The notes under the pieces were generated by a model, which ran no database searches, was not told where the DNA came from, and was given only the letters and a program-made list of their open reading frames with translations. Of a stretch of DNA of 64,000 bases, positions 47,280 to 59,878 are shown piece after piece; the stretch's first letter is position 1, and each line of letters opens with the position of its first letter. The DNA is from Gelatoporia subvermispora B (taxonomy: Eukaryota; Basidiomycota; Agaricomycetes; Polyporales; Gelatoporiaceae), in assembly GCA_000320605.2 (NCBI GenBank), contig KB445802.1:735122-799121 (forward strand), read 5' to 3'. The position numbers and the translations under genes are program-made.

Positions 47280-50200
47280 ATGCAGAACTCGTCCATTGTT
47301 GACTCACGGCAGCTGCTCAGTATGCAACACCCTGAAGAAACTGAAAACGACGTGTCGCGACGCGTTATCACGCGTCCCGACGCGCGCCCGAACCTGCTAG
47401 ACCGTTCACAGGCCCCAGCGTTTGATGCGGATGCGTTAGGGCCGTCTCGCCAGTTGTATCCGCAACGCCCACAAGAAACCGAAAATGACGCGTTGCAGCG
47501 CGTCATCACGCGTCCCGACGTGCGCCCGAGCCTGCTAGACCGTTCACAGGCCCCGACGATTGACGCGGATGCGTCAGGGCCACCTCGCCAGTTCTATCTG
47601 CAACACCCGCCGCCCGGACCCTTGGCGGAGCGTCATGCTGCAATGGCGATGAATCCACCTGTTATTCACCACCGCGTATCACCTTCGCGCCTTCCGGTCG
47701 AACTGCCTCAGATTGAGACCTTGGCTGAAGATGATCCTTACGACGTTGAAATGCCCGGAGATGCCGAACTGCAGGCATTCGATACCATCGATAACCAACA
47801 CCGTCAGGGAAGTCGTCACAGCAGCATCTCGGCCGCGACACACCACTCTGACATGTCAATGTCAGAGTGGGAGGGTTCATCCGGTGATAATCGTCGCCTG
47901 ACCCTTGGATATGTAAGTGCTCAAATTGTTGTGTTCTTCCGATTTCTGACAATATCCCAACAGGTAGCTGACATGTCGTTGAATGGCGCCGACATGTCAT
48001 TGAATGACGATCTCTCATTCGTCGACGTATCATCAGATATCGGGCACATTGGACATGCAAATCCCCAGGCCCCGGCTATGCAGAACCTTCCGGAGCTGAG
48101 CCACACCTCAATCCTCGCGGATGCGATTGAACGGCCCGTAGCAAATCGCCTGCAGGAACCACCCGCAGAGGGTTTGCGGACATCTGCTCATTCTCCAGCG
48201 ATACCGCCAGTGGACACTGCACCAGTCTCCAGTGCGCCGCCATCGCTGCCATCACACACACCCTTTCAGCCACTGGTACCGCGCGACGTATCTACGCAGG
48301 GCACAGTAGATTCTGGGAGGGATAATACTATCCCCCTTCGTCAACTCTCTCCAATGCCAGGCGATGGTCGCGATAGTGGACGGCGTATGCATCTCTCTCC
48401 AGCGGATCTCCCCCTTCGGCAGCTCTCCCCGATGGAGGGTGGCAGTCACACTGGCTCGTATGCCGCTCTTGTGCCCTCCTATGACCCATCTCGGCTCCCG
48501 CCTCATCTTGCAGCCTCCGGGCACACTACCGCTGTCGGCATCGGCATCCACCGCGGTAACCTGATGGTACCATTGTCATCATTAGCTATGGGCGGGATGA
48601 GACAGCCCGCGCCTCCTGTTGCACATTCCGGCGTATCATTGTCGACAATGCCATCTGGATCCGGACGGCAGCTAACGCCCCAGCCTACTGCCGTCACAGT
48701 GGAACCGCCGTCATCTAGCGAACGCGCTCCCCTTAGGTACGAATTCCCATGTCCCGTTCAGGGGGCCCTCCACACCCGCACTCCGGCCGAAGTGCAGGCG
48801 ATACGCGATTCAATGTCTGCAGAGGAGAAAGCACAGATGATGGCGGATCTTCCACCATCATCTCCCGGCAGATGGCCAGCGCATCTGCTCAGCCAGAACG
48901 CATCGCCAGCGATGCCTGGATCGAACCTCGCGACTCCGGAGCCAGGTGGCGCCAATACCCCACAAGTAGAGGTCCTCGTTGCGGATCTGGAGGGGAACGT
49001 ACTGCTTGACATGTCCGTCGATGAGCTGGCGGGCATCGCTGCATCTGACGCCAATGTAGACGATGCTGACGCCGATGCTGACGATGCTACAACATCGAGG
49101 CCGGGGGACACGAAGGAAAAGGAAGCAGCCCGGCGTGTTGCTGGAGAGCTTCGGAGGCGACTGCTCGTTGAAGTGCTCGCCATTGACGAGACCATCAATG
49201 CTATCGCCAAGAAGAACGATGTTAGCTCTGAGACAGTGCTCCGGATTTGGGGAGGTACCCACCGTCATCCGCGGCACAAAGTCAGCCTTTGGGCCCAATA
49301 CGAGGTCCACTATAGTTACAACGAGGCGGAGGAGAATGCACGTCTCGCGCCGGATATCGTTGGTGAGTCTGTGTTCTCGAATGGAGTTACCTAAAGACTG
49401 ATAGTTCCATTATCTCCGCAGCAAATACAAGTCGCAGGGATCTTGTCCCTCTCTGCTTTGAAGCATTCAAGCAACACTACCGAGACGAGGAAACCATGAA
49501 AGATATCCTCTCGACAGCATACGATATCCATTTACTTCTGACGGGCAAGGGCCGGACAGTAGGATCTCGCAAGCGAGCATTTGGTGACTGGACCAACGAC
49601 ACGAAATTGCGACTCCTTACTGGCCATAAACGGCATGGTTTCGAGTCCGTTGTGGTCGCCGTCGGCGGAGGAACCTTCCAGGATGATCCGTTGACAGAGG
49701 TTTGGGAGAGCCCGGGTGCAGAGGGAGTACGTATACGTACACGAAGCCAATCTTATATCCGCATAGCTAATCTCCATGGATAGGTCTTACAGCGCGTACT
49801 GGGTGACAACTGGAAGGCCCTCATTCTGGGGCATGTCCGGGCGCAGGCGATGTACGTGTGCAAGCTCATTATCCTTTGCAATCATCCTGAGTCCTGACCA
49901 ACCACCAGGATGTTCAACAGCGAGCAGGCGAGGCAGACCATGACCTTAGCGCCACTCCCTGACTTCCTGGGCGGGCCATTGGCTGGACCCTCCGGATCAT
50001 CGTCTCACGTGGCAGGAGGTTCCGCGACATCCACAAAGCAATCTGGCTCTGTGCCTGGTACGGATGCTTCGACATTGCCTTCACTGGCCACCGCCGCTCC
50101 TACGTTGCCATCCCATCAAGTAGCAGCTACCTCGAAAACATCTGGCGGTGGCAGCAACGCGGCCTCCCCTTCTCTGATGCCAGCGGCGGATCCAGAGGTA

Positions 50201-52314
50201 CACGGAAACGACTCCGGTCCCGATGATGTCCTCAGAAACCTGCGAGTGCGATATATTCACTTCATCTGTACGTGTATCCGTGCATCCCGTAATCCCTCGC
50301 AACTCATCCCTGAATAGATACTGCGAGGGGAGACAATGCTACGCACCTCACGCAAGCGCCGTGGGCGTCTCTTTTCTCGTTACTGCGGGCAGCTGGCCTT
50401 GTCATTATCAATTGGCCAGAAGATGTTCCACATCCGCAGCTTGAAGACGGGAAGGGCATCGCTATACTTCGCCTGGAGGAACGCCAGAGCCTTCTCCGAG
50501 CATTCGACCATCCAGACTTCCCTTTGCAATGTGTGCGCGATCACGAGCTGAACCGCAATCTTGGTGAGTCAACCATTCCCTCGTTGTGTATCATCTCTTA
50601 CTGATCTTCGTGCTAGCCGCTGGCAATAAATACCTTGCCATCATCAATGCGCCACCCGCACCATCGTCGCGACAACGTCATGCACTGCGTGTCTGGTATA
50701 CTAAGGTGCCCAAGCGCATTTGGAAAGACCGTGGTGGACCAGCCCGGCTACCCGCTGTGGCAGCTCCTAGTGACACCAGCGATATTCCGCAACCAATCCG
50801 CCGACGCCGTCCCCGCCCAGTGGTTGAAAGCGAGGACGACAAGTCCGGTCGGCCGTCTACAGATGCTGAGCAAGATGAGCTGGAAGATGAAGTGCCGGAG
50901 CCGGATCGAAAACGCCTCCGCATGGATCCTCCCGCCACAGCAGTGCAGGCATCAACATCTGCGATCGCGACTGGAAATCCCCCTCAGCAGGTGCAGGCAT
51001 CGACATCTATGACGGCTAATCCCGCTCAGCGAGCGCAGGGGTCATCATCTACGACCACAACTGCTGCAGACCAGTATCTGGAGCAGTATCGGGATCGAGC
51101 GCCACCGGCGAAGTTCAGCAAGGACCAGTTGACGCCCTCGGATGAATCCACCGGATTTGGAAGCGAGATTAGATTCGTCAGCAGGCGGCCAGCACCCGGT
51201 GGACAGAAAGCAAAAGTGATGAAGGACTCCCCTGACTTTGAGGTTGTCAGCAACGCCAATCCTCTGAAGCCAAGCACGCGTGTGACGAAGAAGGGAGCCT
51301 CCGTGAAGGCTGCAGGTCCATCCGCACCTCGCCAGCCGTCAAAGAAGCCAGCCGCAGCTAAACCGAAGACGCCCCTGATGCCGCTATTCATGGACGAATC
51401 ACCCTCACCCTCGAGACGAATGACGCGCGCGACAGCTCACGAGGCGGCCAACCAGTCGCCGTCCAGGTACCCAACTCGTTCGACAGCGCCTATGCCCGAT
51501 CTCTTTACCCCTACAGCGCCCTCCGTGCTTGGGAAACACCGTGGCCAGCCTTACGTAGATGTGCCAGTGTTGTCGAAGAAGCCCAAGACCAAACCGAACG
51601 ATGCCGGAGGTTCCAAGGCTTTGAAGACGACCCTGTTCCGTCTGGGGACTCCGGTCGAGGGCCCGTCCGATGGCTCTCCCGTCAAAAAAATCCAAAGGGA
51701 AAGCTGTCGACCGCGGGGAAGATCATCCAACAGCCCCCGGACCAGTTCGTCACCCTCGCCGTGCACGCCCCACTGCCAAGGGTCAGTCACCACCCGGAGT
51801 CGTCGATGGAGAGTACGTCGGGCCGCACTTCAAGCTTCGTCACGACAAGCATCGCGGTGAATCCACCATGCCAGGGACATCCGCGATGATGCCGGCACCC
51901 ATCCCCGCACCAACCGCATCTGCACCGACTGCGTCCACGCATGCCCCCGCCTGGGCAATGGACCTATCGGGACCCGCCCCTGCACCGGTCGCGATGATCC
52001 CTACACCTGTACCTGCACCGACGATGCCTATAGCCGCACCGACAGTCCCTGCATCCATGCCGGTGATATCAGCGCCCGCGCCGATGATCCCCGTGCCCGC
52101 ACCCACAATGCCTATGCCTGCACCGATAATGCATGTACCTGCCCCAGCGCCGATGATGCCCGCACAGACGATGCAAGGCGGTATTGCCGCTGCCCCAGCA
52201 GGTCAACCTGGGCTCATTCTACCTCCCGAGCTGCTCGGCGCATTCATGCAGTTCATGCAGCAGCACCTTGGGCAAGCACAAGGTCAGGGACACGGCCCGG
52301 GAGGCGCTGCCTAA
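47280..52314 (+). CDS. Large transposon-encoded accessory protein, frameshifted near its 3' end
   Basis: Exons run from 47280-47912 and 47964-49361 through short exons at about 49422-50280, 50327-50560 and from about 50616 onward. The N-terminus has two tandem copies of a 40-residue unit (ETENDVSRRVITRPD ... LLDRSQAP). The middle holds RRVAGELRRRLLVEVLAID, SSETVLRIWGGTHRHPRHKV and SLWAQYEVHYSYNEAEENAR, then CFEAFKQHYRDEETMKDIL, GKGRTVGSRKRAF and VLQRVLGDNWKALILGHVR. A later exon has APWASLFSLLRAAGLVIINW. A basic region with GPSAPRQPSKKPAAAKPK leads to a Pro/Met-rich tail ending LLGAFMQFMQQHLGQAQG. The frame changes at an A7 run (51684-51690); six A would keep it open. No known domain is recognised; the basic stretches suggest nucleic-acid binding. 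Confidence 0.55.
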
Positions 52315-52877
52315 GCCGCGGATGTTTTGGGATGGATGTCCCAGATCATCCCGGATGCTCTCAAAATGCCGCCGCAGTATTAATGACCTCCTTATACCCA
52401 CTGCACGATCCGTGAACGCTGTCGCGAACTCTCTGCGCTTGATACTATAACCCCCACGTGTCGGATACTCTGGCCTCATGCATCTCACCAGGCCCCCGCT
52501 TCAACATGCAGCGGCACCTTCTTGTTCTCTTTTTGATTCACCAGCATTGGGCTGGTCGCCTTTTATCTTTGATCGAATATATCCGTGCAGATGTTATGTT
52601 GTTATCATCTCTGATCTTGTATCATAGTCGATGTTCTTGTGCGCTCCTTGCAGCCCTTTTTGGGCCGTACGGAGTTGGCTTATCTTGGGGCTCGATTCGT
52701 TGACTTATGTTGGTCTCTCTCGGCTTTGCACTCGCCTTCCTGCTGGTTACACTACATGTCGTTGCATTCCGATGCTATCCAATGTACTACGTGAGTACAA
52801 TACGGTCTGACAGAGCTACTGCAGCTCGCCGGCGTGGCTAGATAGTGCGGCAGACAATGCATATATCATACGATGTA
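52315..52877. other. Right subterminal region of the transposon
   Basis: A non-coding stretch between the stop of the accessory gene and the right terminal repeat. It is AT-richer than the genes. No ORF with motifs. Confidence 0.45.
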
Positions 52878-53017
52878 CTAAGGATTATCGACAGGATAAC
52901 TTAGAAGATAAGGTTGGAGATTGATTTGGAGATGCGACAACTTAGGGCCTTGCTGCCCTGTACATCTAAGGGCCTAAGTTGTGGATTATGTAAGCGATTG
53001 ATGCATGGACTGAGGTG
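52878..53017 (-). repeat. Right terminal inverted repeat, 140 bp
   Basis: Reverse complement of the left repeat apart from three positions. All three differences are CpG in the left copy and CpA or TpG in the right, reading both in the left orientation. The internal hairpin lies at 52937-52982. Confidence 0.92.
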
Positions 53018-53025
53018 GAGGCACC
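53018..53025 (+). repeat. 8-bp target-site duplication, right copy
   Basis: GAGGCACC follows the right terminal repeat and exactly matches 40253-40260. Confidence 0.9.
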
Positions 53026-53156
53026 TCGGCGACAGGCAATATAAGTCCGAGTCGTCGTGTTGTCGTGCGATAGTCGTCTCCGTAACATCTGATACGATGT
53101 GATCCGAAGGCGATGCACTCGTGCTCTAGTGCGCCTTCGGGTGGTAGCTTAGCACA

Positions 53157-53630
53157 CTAGGTCGTTTGCCGGTATCGGAACGATAGGCTTTGGTAATGGC
53201 ATGCGTCTCGAGAAGTATTGGCGGCGGGGGTGGAGGCAGAGGGCCAGTCATCGGCATAGACTGGTACGTTTGTTCTGGTTGACCTTGACTTGTAGTAAAA
53301 ACCAGAACACGTCAGAAGGTTTCGATTAGAAGATCGGGCACTAGAATTTAACACCTAATGGTAATACCTAGTATGCGCTTTTTATGAAGTCTACGAGGAA
53401 GTCATCCAGTTAGCCGAGGCCGAGGTCGATGATAGAGAAGCAGATGCGGAAGTCGAAGGGCTCGGTGCTCCAGACTCGGTAGGCGCATACATCAGGTAAT
53501 CGAGCCAAATCGTGCTTGGTGCCGTGGCATTCTCGTCGTGTATTTGTACCTTACGACGGCTGGAATTCAAGGACGGAGCGGAATAGCACATCAGTCTGAG
53601 CGAAGCCTTGGTAAGTAGTTCATGCACATG
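53157..53630 (-). pseudogene. Remnant of a YSPGW-family ectodomain
   Basis: Reading minus, the stretch near 53.4-53.6 kb gives APSLNSSRRKVQIHDENATA and PSTIWLDYLMYAPTESGAPS, which aligns with the end of the copy C ectodomain (SPPLSPATHTLEV..NGTAPSTLWLDYFVFTP). A Ser-rich linker follows and stops at 53391. Further down, an alternative frame encodes TGPLPPPPPPILLE, reminiscent of the Pro-rich tail of copy F. No start, membrane span or DSGIRL motif is found, so this is a decayed or split copy. It could be the severed 5' part of copy D, but that is not shown. Confidence 0.5.
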
Positions 53631-54133
53631 GCATTGCCCCGCGCGCGGAATCTAGTCGTCACAGGCGCAGTGAGACACGGTCCGTCGTGACAGCACTCAC
53701 CCAGCGAATGGCCCACCATCCACAACTACCAATGTCCTAGCTTTTGGTCAAGACTTCGAGACTTTGTGAGGTTCATCTGCACAGATGTGGGGCAGATATA
53801 CCCCATTGTCACAAGACGGAAAGCAAGGTCACTCTCGACGCACTTACTACTGCTTTTTAGTTCTGCGCATATAGTCACCGATTTCTCCAAGAATGTCGAA
53901 GAGAAGACGTCCGCGCTAGAGCCTGTGTTAGAGTAGATTCTATATCATTGCAGACAGAATCTCCTGAGGCGATTACCAGTCGTCCAACGGCGCGGCAGTG
54001 CATAACAATGGAGCGTGCACAGACACTTCAGCGACACTTTCAAGGATGCTAGTGGGGCGGGCTGTCGACTTCGAATGAGGATGGGGAGGGGGTTCCGGGG
54101 CTGCGAGGGCATGGAGGATGGGGCTTTATACAT
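53631..54133. other. Intergenic, no gene seen
   Basis: It lies between the ectodomain remnant and the T-arm-like repeats. Only short motif-free ORFs occur. Confidence 0.4.
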
Positions 54134-54290
54134 GGCGGGCTCTCGAGCACCGGGTTAGACTCCCCGCCGAGAATATAGAACTTCTTCGTTAACATTGACA
54201 GGCCGATCGTCGGACATTCCCGACTCCCCGCCGCTACCAGAAACATCCATTTTCGTGATTATTGACAGGCCGATCGTTGAACATGCCCAA
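54134..54290 (+). repeat. T-arm-like palindrome plus short direct repeat
   Basis: At 54134-54168 a left arm GGCGGGCTCTCGAGCACC and a right arm GGGTTAGACTCCCCGCC form an imperfect inverted repeat of the same type as at 38.2-38.6 kb. A half unit ending CCCGACTCCCCGCCG follows near 54221-54235. The motif ATTGACAGGCCGATCGT occurs twice, near 54195 and 54263. Confidence 0.5.
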
Positions 54291-54450
54291 CTTCGAGCTG
54301 ACCTGTTCGGTTGTGGGCGCTTCTTTCGACCTGCTTCTATCACAAAAACATCCTCAAGCACGGCAGCGGATCCGAATCGGAAATTCGCAGCCATAGTCTC
54401 CATCATGTCCACATGTCGTACCGAGGGAAGCGGTGAAGGACTAAGTTCAG

Positions 54451-54732
54451 ATGAAGTTCGTCCCGTACGTCCTGTCTCCGCCAGACATAAAACGCGAAAG
54501 CATCACCGGAGCGATAGCACAACTTCAAGGTGGTCCGTCAACACGGCCCAGATCCCGAACACAAGAGCCTTCTCTTGCACCGTCATCTCCAGCACCGCCA
54601 TCATCTCCTCTGCTGCTGGCCGAATCTCTGCCACCCCCTATATCTCCCGCAATGTTGCAGTCCCAAGATTCGGAGATACGACTTGTATCGACGTACCTCG
54701 AAGAAGTTCCTCCTGCTAATTCGCGAGATTGA
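54451..54732 (+). pseudogene. Decayed tail of the DSGIRL/PPxY membrane-protein family, copy E
   Basis: This frame ends SQDSEIRLVSTYLEEVPPAN and then SRD-stop, clearly the family tail but with G changed to E in DSGIRL and the PPxY tyrosine replaced by Asn. The preceding Pro/Ser-rich stretch resembles the tail of copy F. No membrane span or ectodomain is found upstream in a compatible frame; fragments in another frame run from 54195. It is probably a dead copy. Confidence 0.6.
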
Positions 54733-55137
54733 CGACATCGTTTCTTAGATGTCGCTCGCGCGGTGGTTCTGCAAGAGGAGCTTCGAGGCTGTAATATAGA
54801 AAAGTGGCCAATCTACCCAGGTTTTGAGCAGTTGGGAGACCTCTTCATGTATACCACAGGCTGCAGGATTTCCAAACTCGGCTTATGGAGATTTCGAAGA
54901 AACACATTATCAGCAGAAGAGACATGCGATGTTAGTTTATCGGCTCTACAAATGTGTCAACCGACCTCATGTTGATGAATGAATCATACCCGGGATATGC
55001 TTCCCTGTGAGAACACGTGTCTAGATTCAGCTGGCGGTGATCTACTACTGCAGATGAGAAGAGCGCTGATACGCGTGTGGACTATGGAGGCGTGATCGAA
55101 TATGATCAAACGCGCGGAGGAACAATTATGAGTGCTA
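54733..55137. other. Convergent spacer between copies E and F
   Basis: No gene or RNA signal seen in about 400 bp. Confidence 0.4.
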
Positions 55138-56159
55138 TCAATCCCGTGAATATGCAGGAGGTAACTCTTCGATATCCGTTGGTGCAAGCCGTATCCCAGA
55201 ATCTTGGTGCTGCAAGGCTGTAGAAAGAGGCAGAGGTTGTTGCAGCATAGATGACGGAGGAGCAGATGGTAATGGAGGAGGCGATGGCGGTAGTGGTGGA
55301 GGAGAGCGCGATGGCTGAGGAGAGGGCGGCGGAGGAAGAGACGCAGGCGGAGGAGGACAACACAACGGCGGACAGGGCGGCGGTGGAGATGGAGGGGGTG
55401 GTGGGTAGGGCTCTTGTGTTGGTAGTGGTGTTTGCCTCGGCAGTCCGTCATGTCTAACTACTGCTAAAGAATCGTTTTTGACGAGTTTGGTACTTGGGAG
55501 AGCGACCTCAGGGAGAATGCGCTCTGCAACGGTCCCATCGCTGACCTCAACGATCTGAGAGTAAGACGTGGAGATTGTGACTAAAGAGTCCCTGTCTGCA
55601 TTTGACGCCATGAACTGAGGTCTTTCTGTCACGGAAACAGCCCGGCGGATGCGCCAGGTTGCAAATGGCTCGACACCTGCGGCAACGCGACGTGTTAAAC
55701 TTGGGTTCACTATTACACAGTGTGTTTTGACTGACCGTGAGATCGACTAGTGCGCCTGGATGTGCGGCGTCTCAACGTCACAATAACCGCTAGCAAAACG
55801 AGCGTTCCTCCGACGCCTCCGATTATTGCGGCGATCAGCGTCTTGTAATGCGCCAGGGACACAGGAGTAGCTGATCCCGTCTGCATTGGCGGCGTGGATG
55901 CTGATGCTGAAGACGATGACAAAGAGAGGGCCTTTCCCGGAACCGAAACATTTGAAGGTGAAGGTGAAGGTGAAGGTGAAGCCGGCGAGGAGGGGCTCGA
56001 AGACGAAGAGGACGAAGATACCGGGGCTATAGGTGAACTAGACTGCGTGGGATCGCCCCAATTGGGAGCTGACGATGTAAATGGAAACATATGACCAGAG
56101 AACGAGGATTCGAAACCGTCTGGCATACCCCACGGTCCGAAAGGGGGTGCTGCTCCCAT
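55138..56159 (-). CDS. Membrane protein with Pro-rich DSGIRL/PPxY tail, copy F, 320 aa
   Basis: Two exons, 56159-55736 and 55676-55138, join in phase 1 and give SRSHGVEPFATWRIRR at the junction. The start is MGAAPPFGPWGMPDGFESS. A Ser/Pro linker (coded partly by a GGTGAA-type repeat near 55956-55982) leads to the membrane span AAIIGGVGGTLVLLAVIVTL, followed by RRRTSRRTSR. The cytosolic part has a long poly-Pro stretch (PSPPPLPPSPPPLPSAPPSS) and ends ALQHQDSGIRLAPTD and EELPPAYSRD-stop. It lacks a YSPGW ectodomain and a clear signal peptide. Both the proline tracts and PPAY could bind WW or SH3 domains (inference). Confidence 0.78.
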
Positions 56160-56984
56160 TGTCTAGCTCAAGTTAGTCGAAAAAGTCGCCAAGAGATGTG
56201 ACCAAGAAAGCGAAGTAGAATTTAGGACTCTTTAACCGGGCGAGGGATTGCGTGGTGGATGATGACTGCACTAGAACGAAGAAGACAGGTCGTTTTCTAT
56301 CGTGAAGACAGACCAGAAGCACGAAGGCTGTCCGCAATGCCTCAGAAGCTTCTCTTGCATCCGAGTAAATTTATACAGTACCGCCTTAGAGTATCCGTCC
56401 CCGTTTTGGAGAGCAGCGTGCAGATCACGCCAACAATGAAACAAAGTTGCATAAATCAGGACGATGGCCGGACGGTGACAGACTGACAAGCCTCAGATGT
56501 GTGCAGTGCATCTTAAAAAAATAATGCATCGCCAGTCCTCGTGATTGTCACATTCCATGCATCTTCGAATGGAAAGCTATACTGATTGAAGTGGGGTTTG
56601 GGGGCCGTCGAGGATCAGTCGGGCAACGTGGCATCAGGAAAGATTTCTGCATTTGATGCTTTTGGCCTGCCTTTCAGGGCTTGCGGGGCGTCTGTCTCCC
56701 CTGTCTTGCGAGCCTCATGAGCTCGCAGGACGGGGTGTCGAACACTGTGCGAACAAGAAAATAGTCTTACGCACGTTGCTGGAAAGTCGAACCTCGTCCT
56801 TGGTCGCATTGCCGAGCTCCGACTCTCCGCCAGGCACGCATATGTCATCGAACATACATACCTCATCTTGGATCACTCGCGGAAAGGCGTCCAAACGTCA
56901 CAGTACTAGCTATAATCACATACTTTGAGCTAAATTCGCACGACTTCTGCAAACCCAAATCCCTTCACATAGATAAGAACTACT
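56160..56984. other. Intergenic with T-arm-like palindromes at 56.7-56.84 kb
   Basis: The region holds the promoter of copy F and the 3' flank of prolyl-tRNA synthetase. Near 56717-56750 and 56778-56833 are imperfect units such as GCTGGAAAGTCGAACCTCG ... CGAGCTCCGACTCTCCGCC. The loop cgtccttggtc is shared with the unit at 38383-38437. No gene seen. Confidence 0.5.
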
Positions 56985-59482
<2,498 letters not shown>

Positions 59483-59740
59483 GGTGGTGGTAGAGTAGGG
59501 TCTAATCCGAGGAAATCTGAAAATCTCGGCGCTTTTGTATGAGGGCCTTGATAGTGACTCGATGCGATGCACGATTCTGGCTGTCGTCAAGTGACTTGTC
59601 GAAAGTCTTCCAAGTCGGGCACAACGTCGAACGGCGCTGCCACGCGCGAGCATGCAGTTGCAAAATGTCCGTGAAAGTTGCGAAGTCATGCTAGTTCCCA
59701 GACCGCGCATGTCACGTGACAAACCTCTGGACCGCGGCAA
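59483..59740 (-). other. Possible alternative N-terminal extension of prolyl-tRNA synthetase
   Basis: The frame of the synthetase stays open for 86 codons upstream to an ATG at 59740, with another ATG at 59689. The extra residues are rich in Arg and Ser and poor in acidic residues (MTSQLSRTFCNCMLARGS, RLGRLSTSHLTTAR, RFPRIRPYSTTT), as expected of a mitochondrial targeting sequence ending near RPYST. Transcription start data are absent, so this is inference. Confidence 0.4.
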
Positions 59741-59878
59741 CTCTACGAGACAGAGCGAGGCTGGACGAGACTTAGGCGGAAATAATGCGATTATACTCGT
59801 GGGTACAATGAGATATTACATAAATACAGATGTCGTCTAGCTGGGCTGAGAAAAGACCTCCTCTTCGCCGAAAACCTC

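Larger units (their letters stand above)
40261..53017. mobile_element. Complete KDZ-type DNA transposon, 12,757 bp
   Basis: Its ends are 140-bp terminal inverted repeats beginning CACCTCAGTCCATGCATC, at 40261-40400 and 52878-53017, flanked by the 8-bp duplication GAGGCACC. Inside are a KDZ transposase fused to a Ulp1-like protease (40713-45490, plus), an opposite-strand gene (about 45517-46554), and a long plus-strand gene (47280-52314). KDZ (Kyakuja-Dileera-Zisupton) elements are a known class of large DNA transposons abundant in Agaricomycetes. The two repeats are about 98% identical and the transposase frame is intact through 12 exons, so the insertion looks young. The second gene has a one-base shift at an A7 tract. 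Confidence 0.92.

Noticed and set aside
40261..53017. TET/JBP oxygenase as transposon cargo
   Set aside because: TET/JBP genes are linked to KDZ elements in Agaricomycetes, but no HxD...H dioxygenase pattern was seen in any of the three internal genes.
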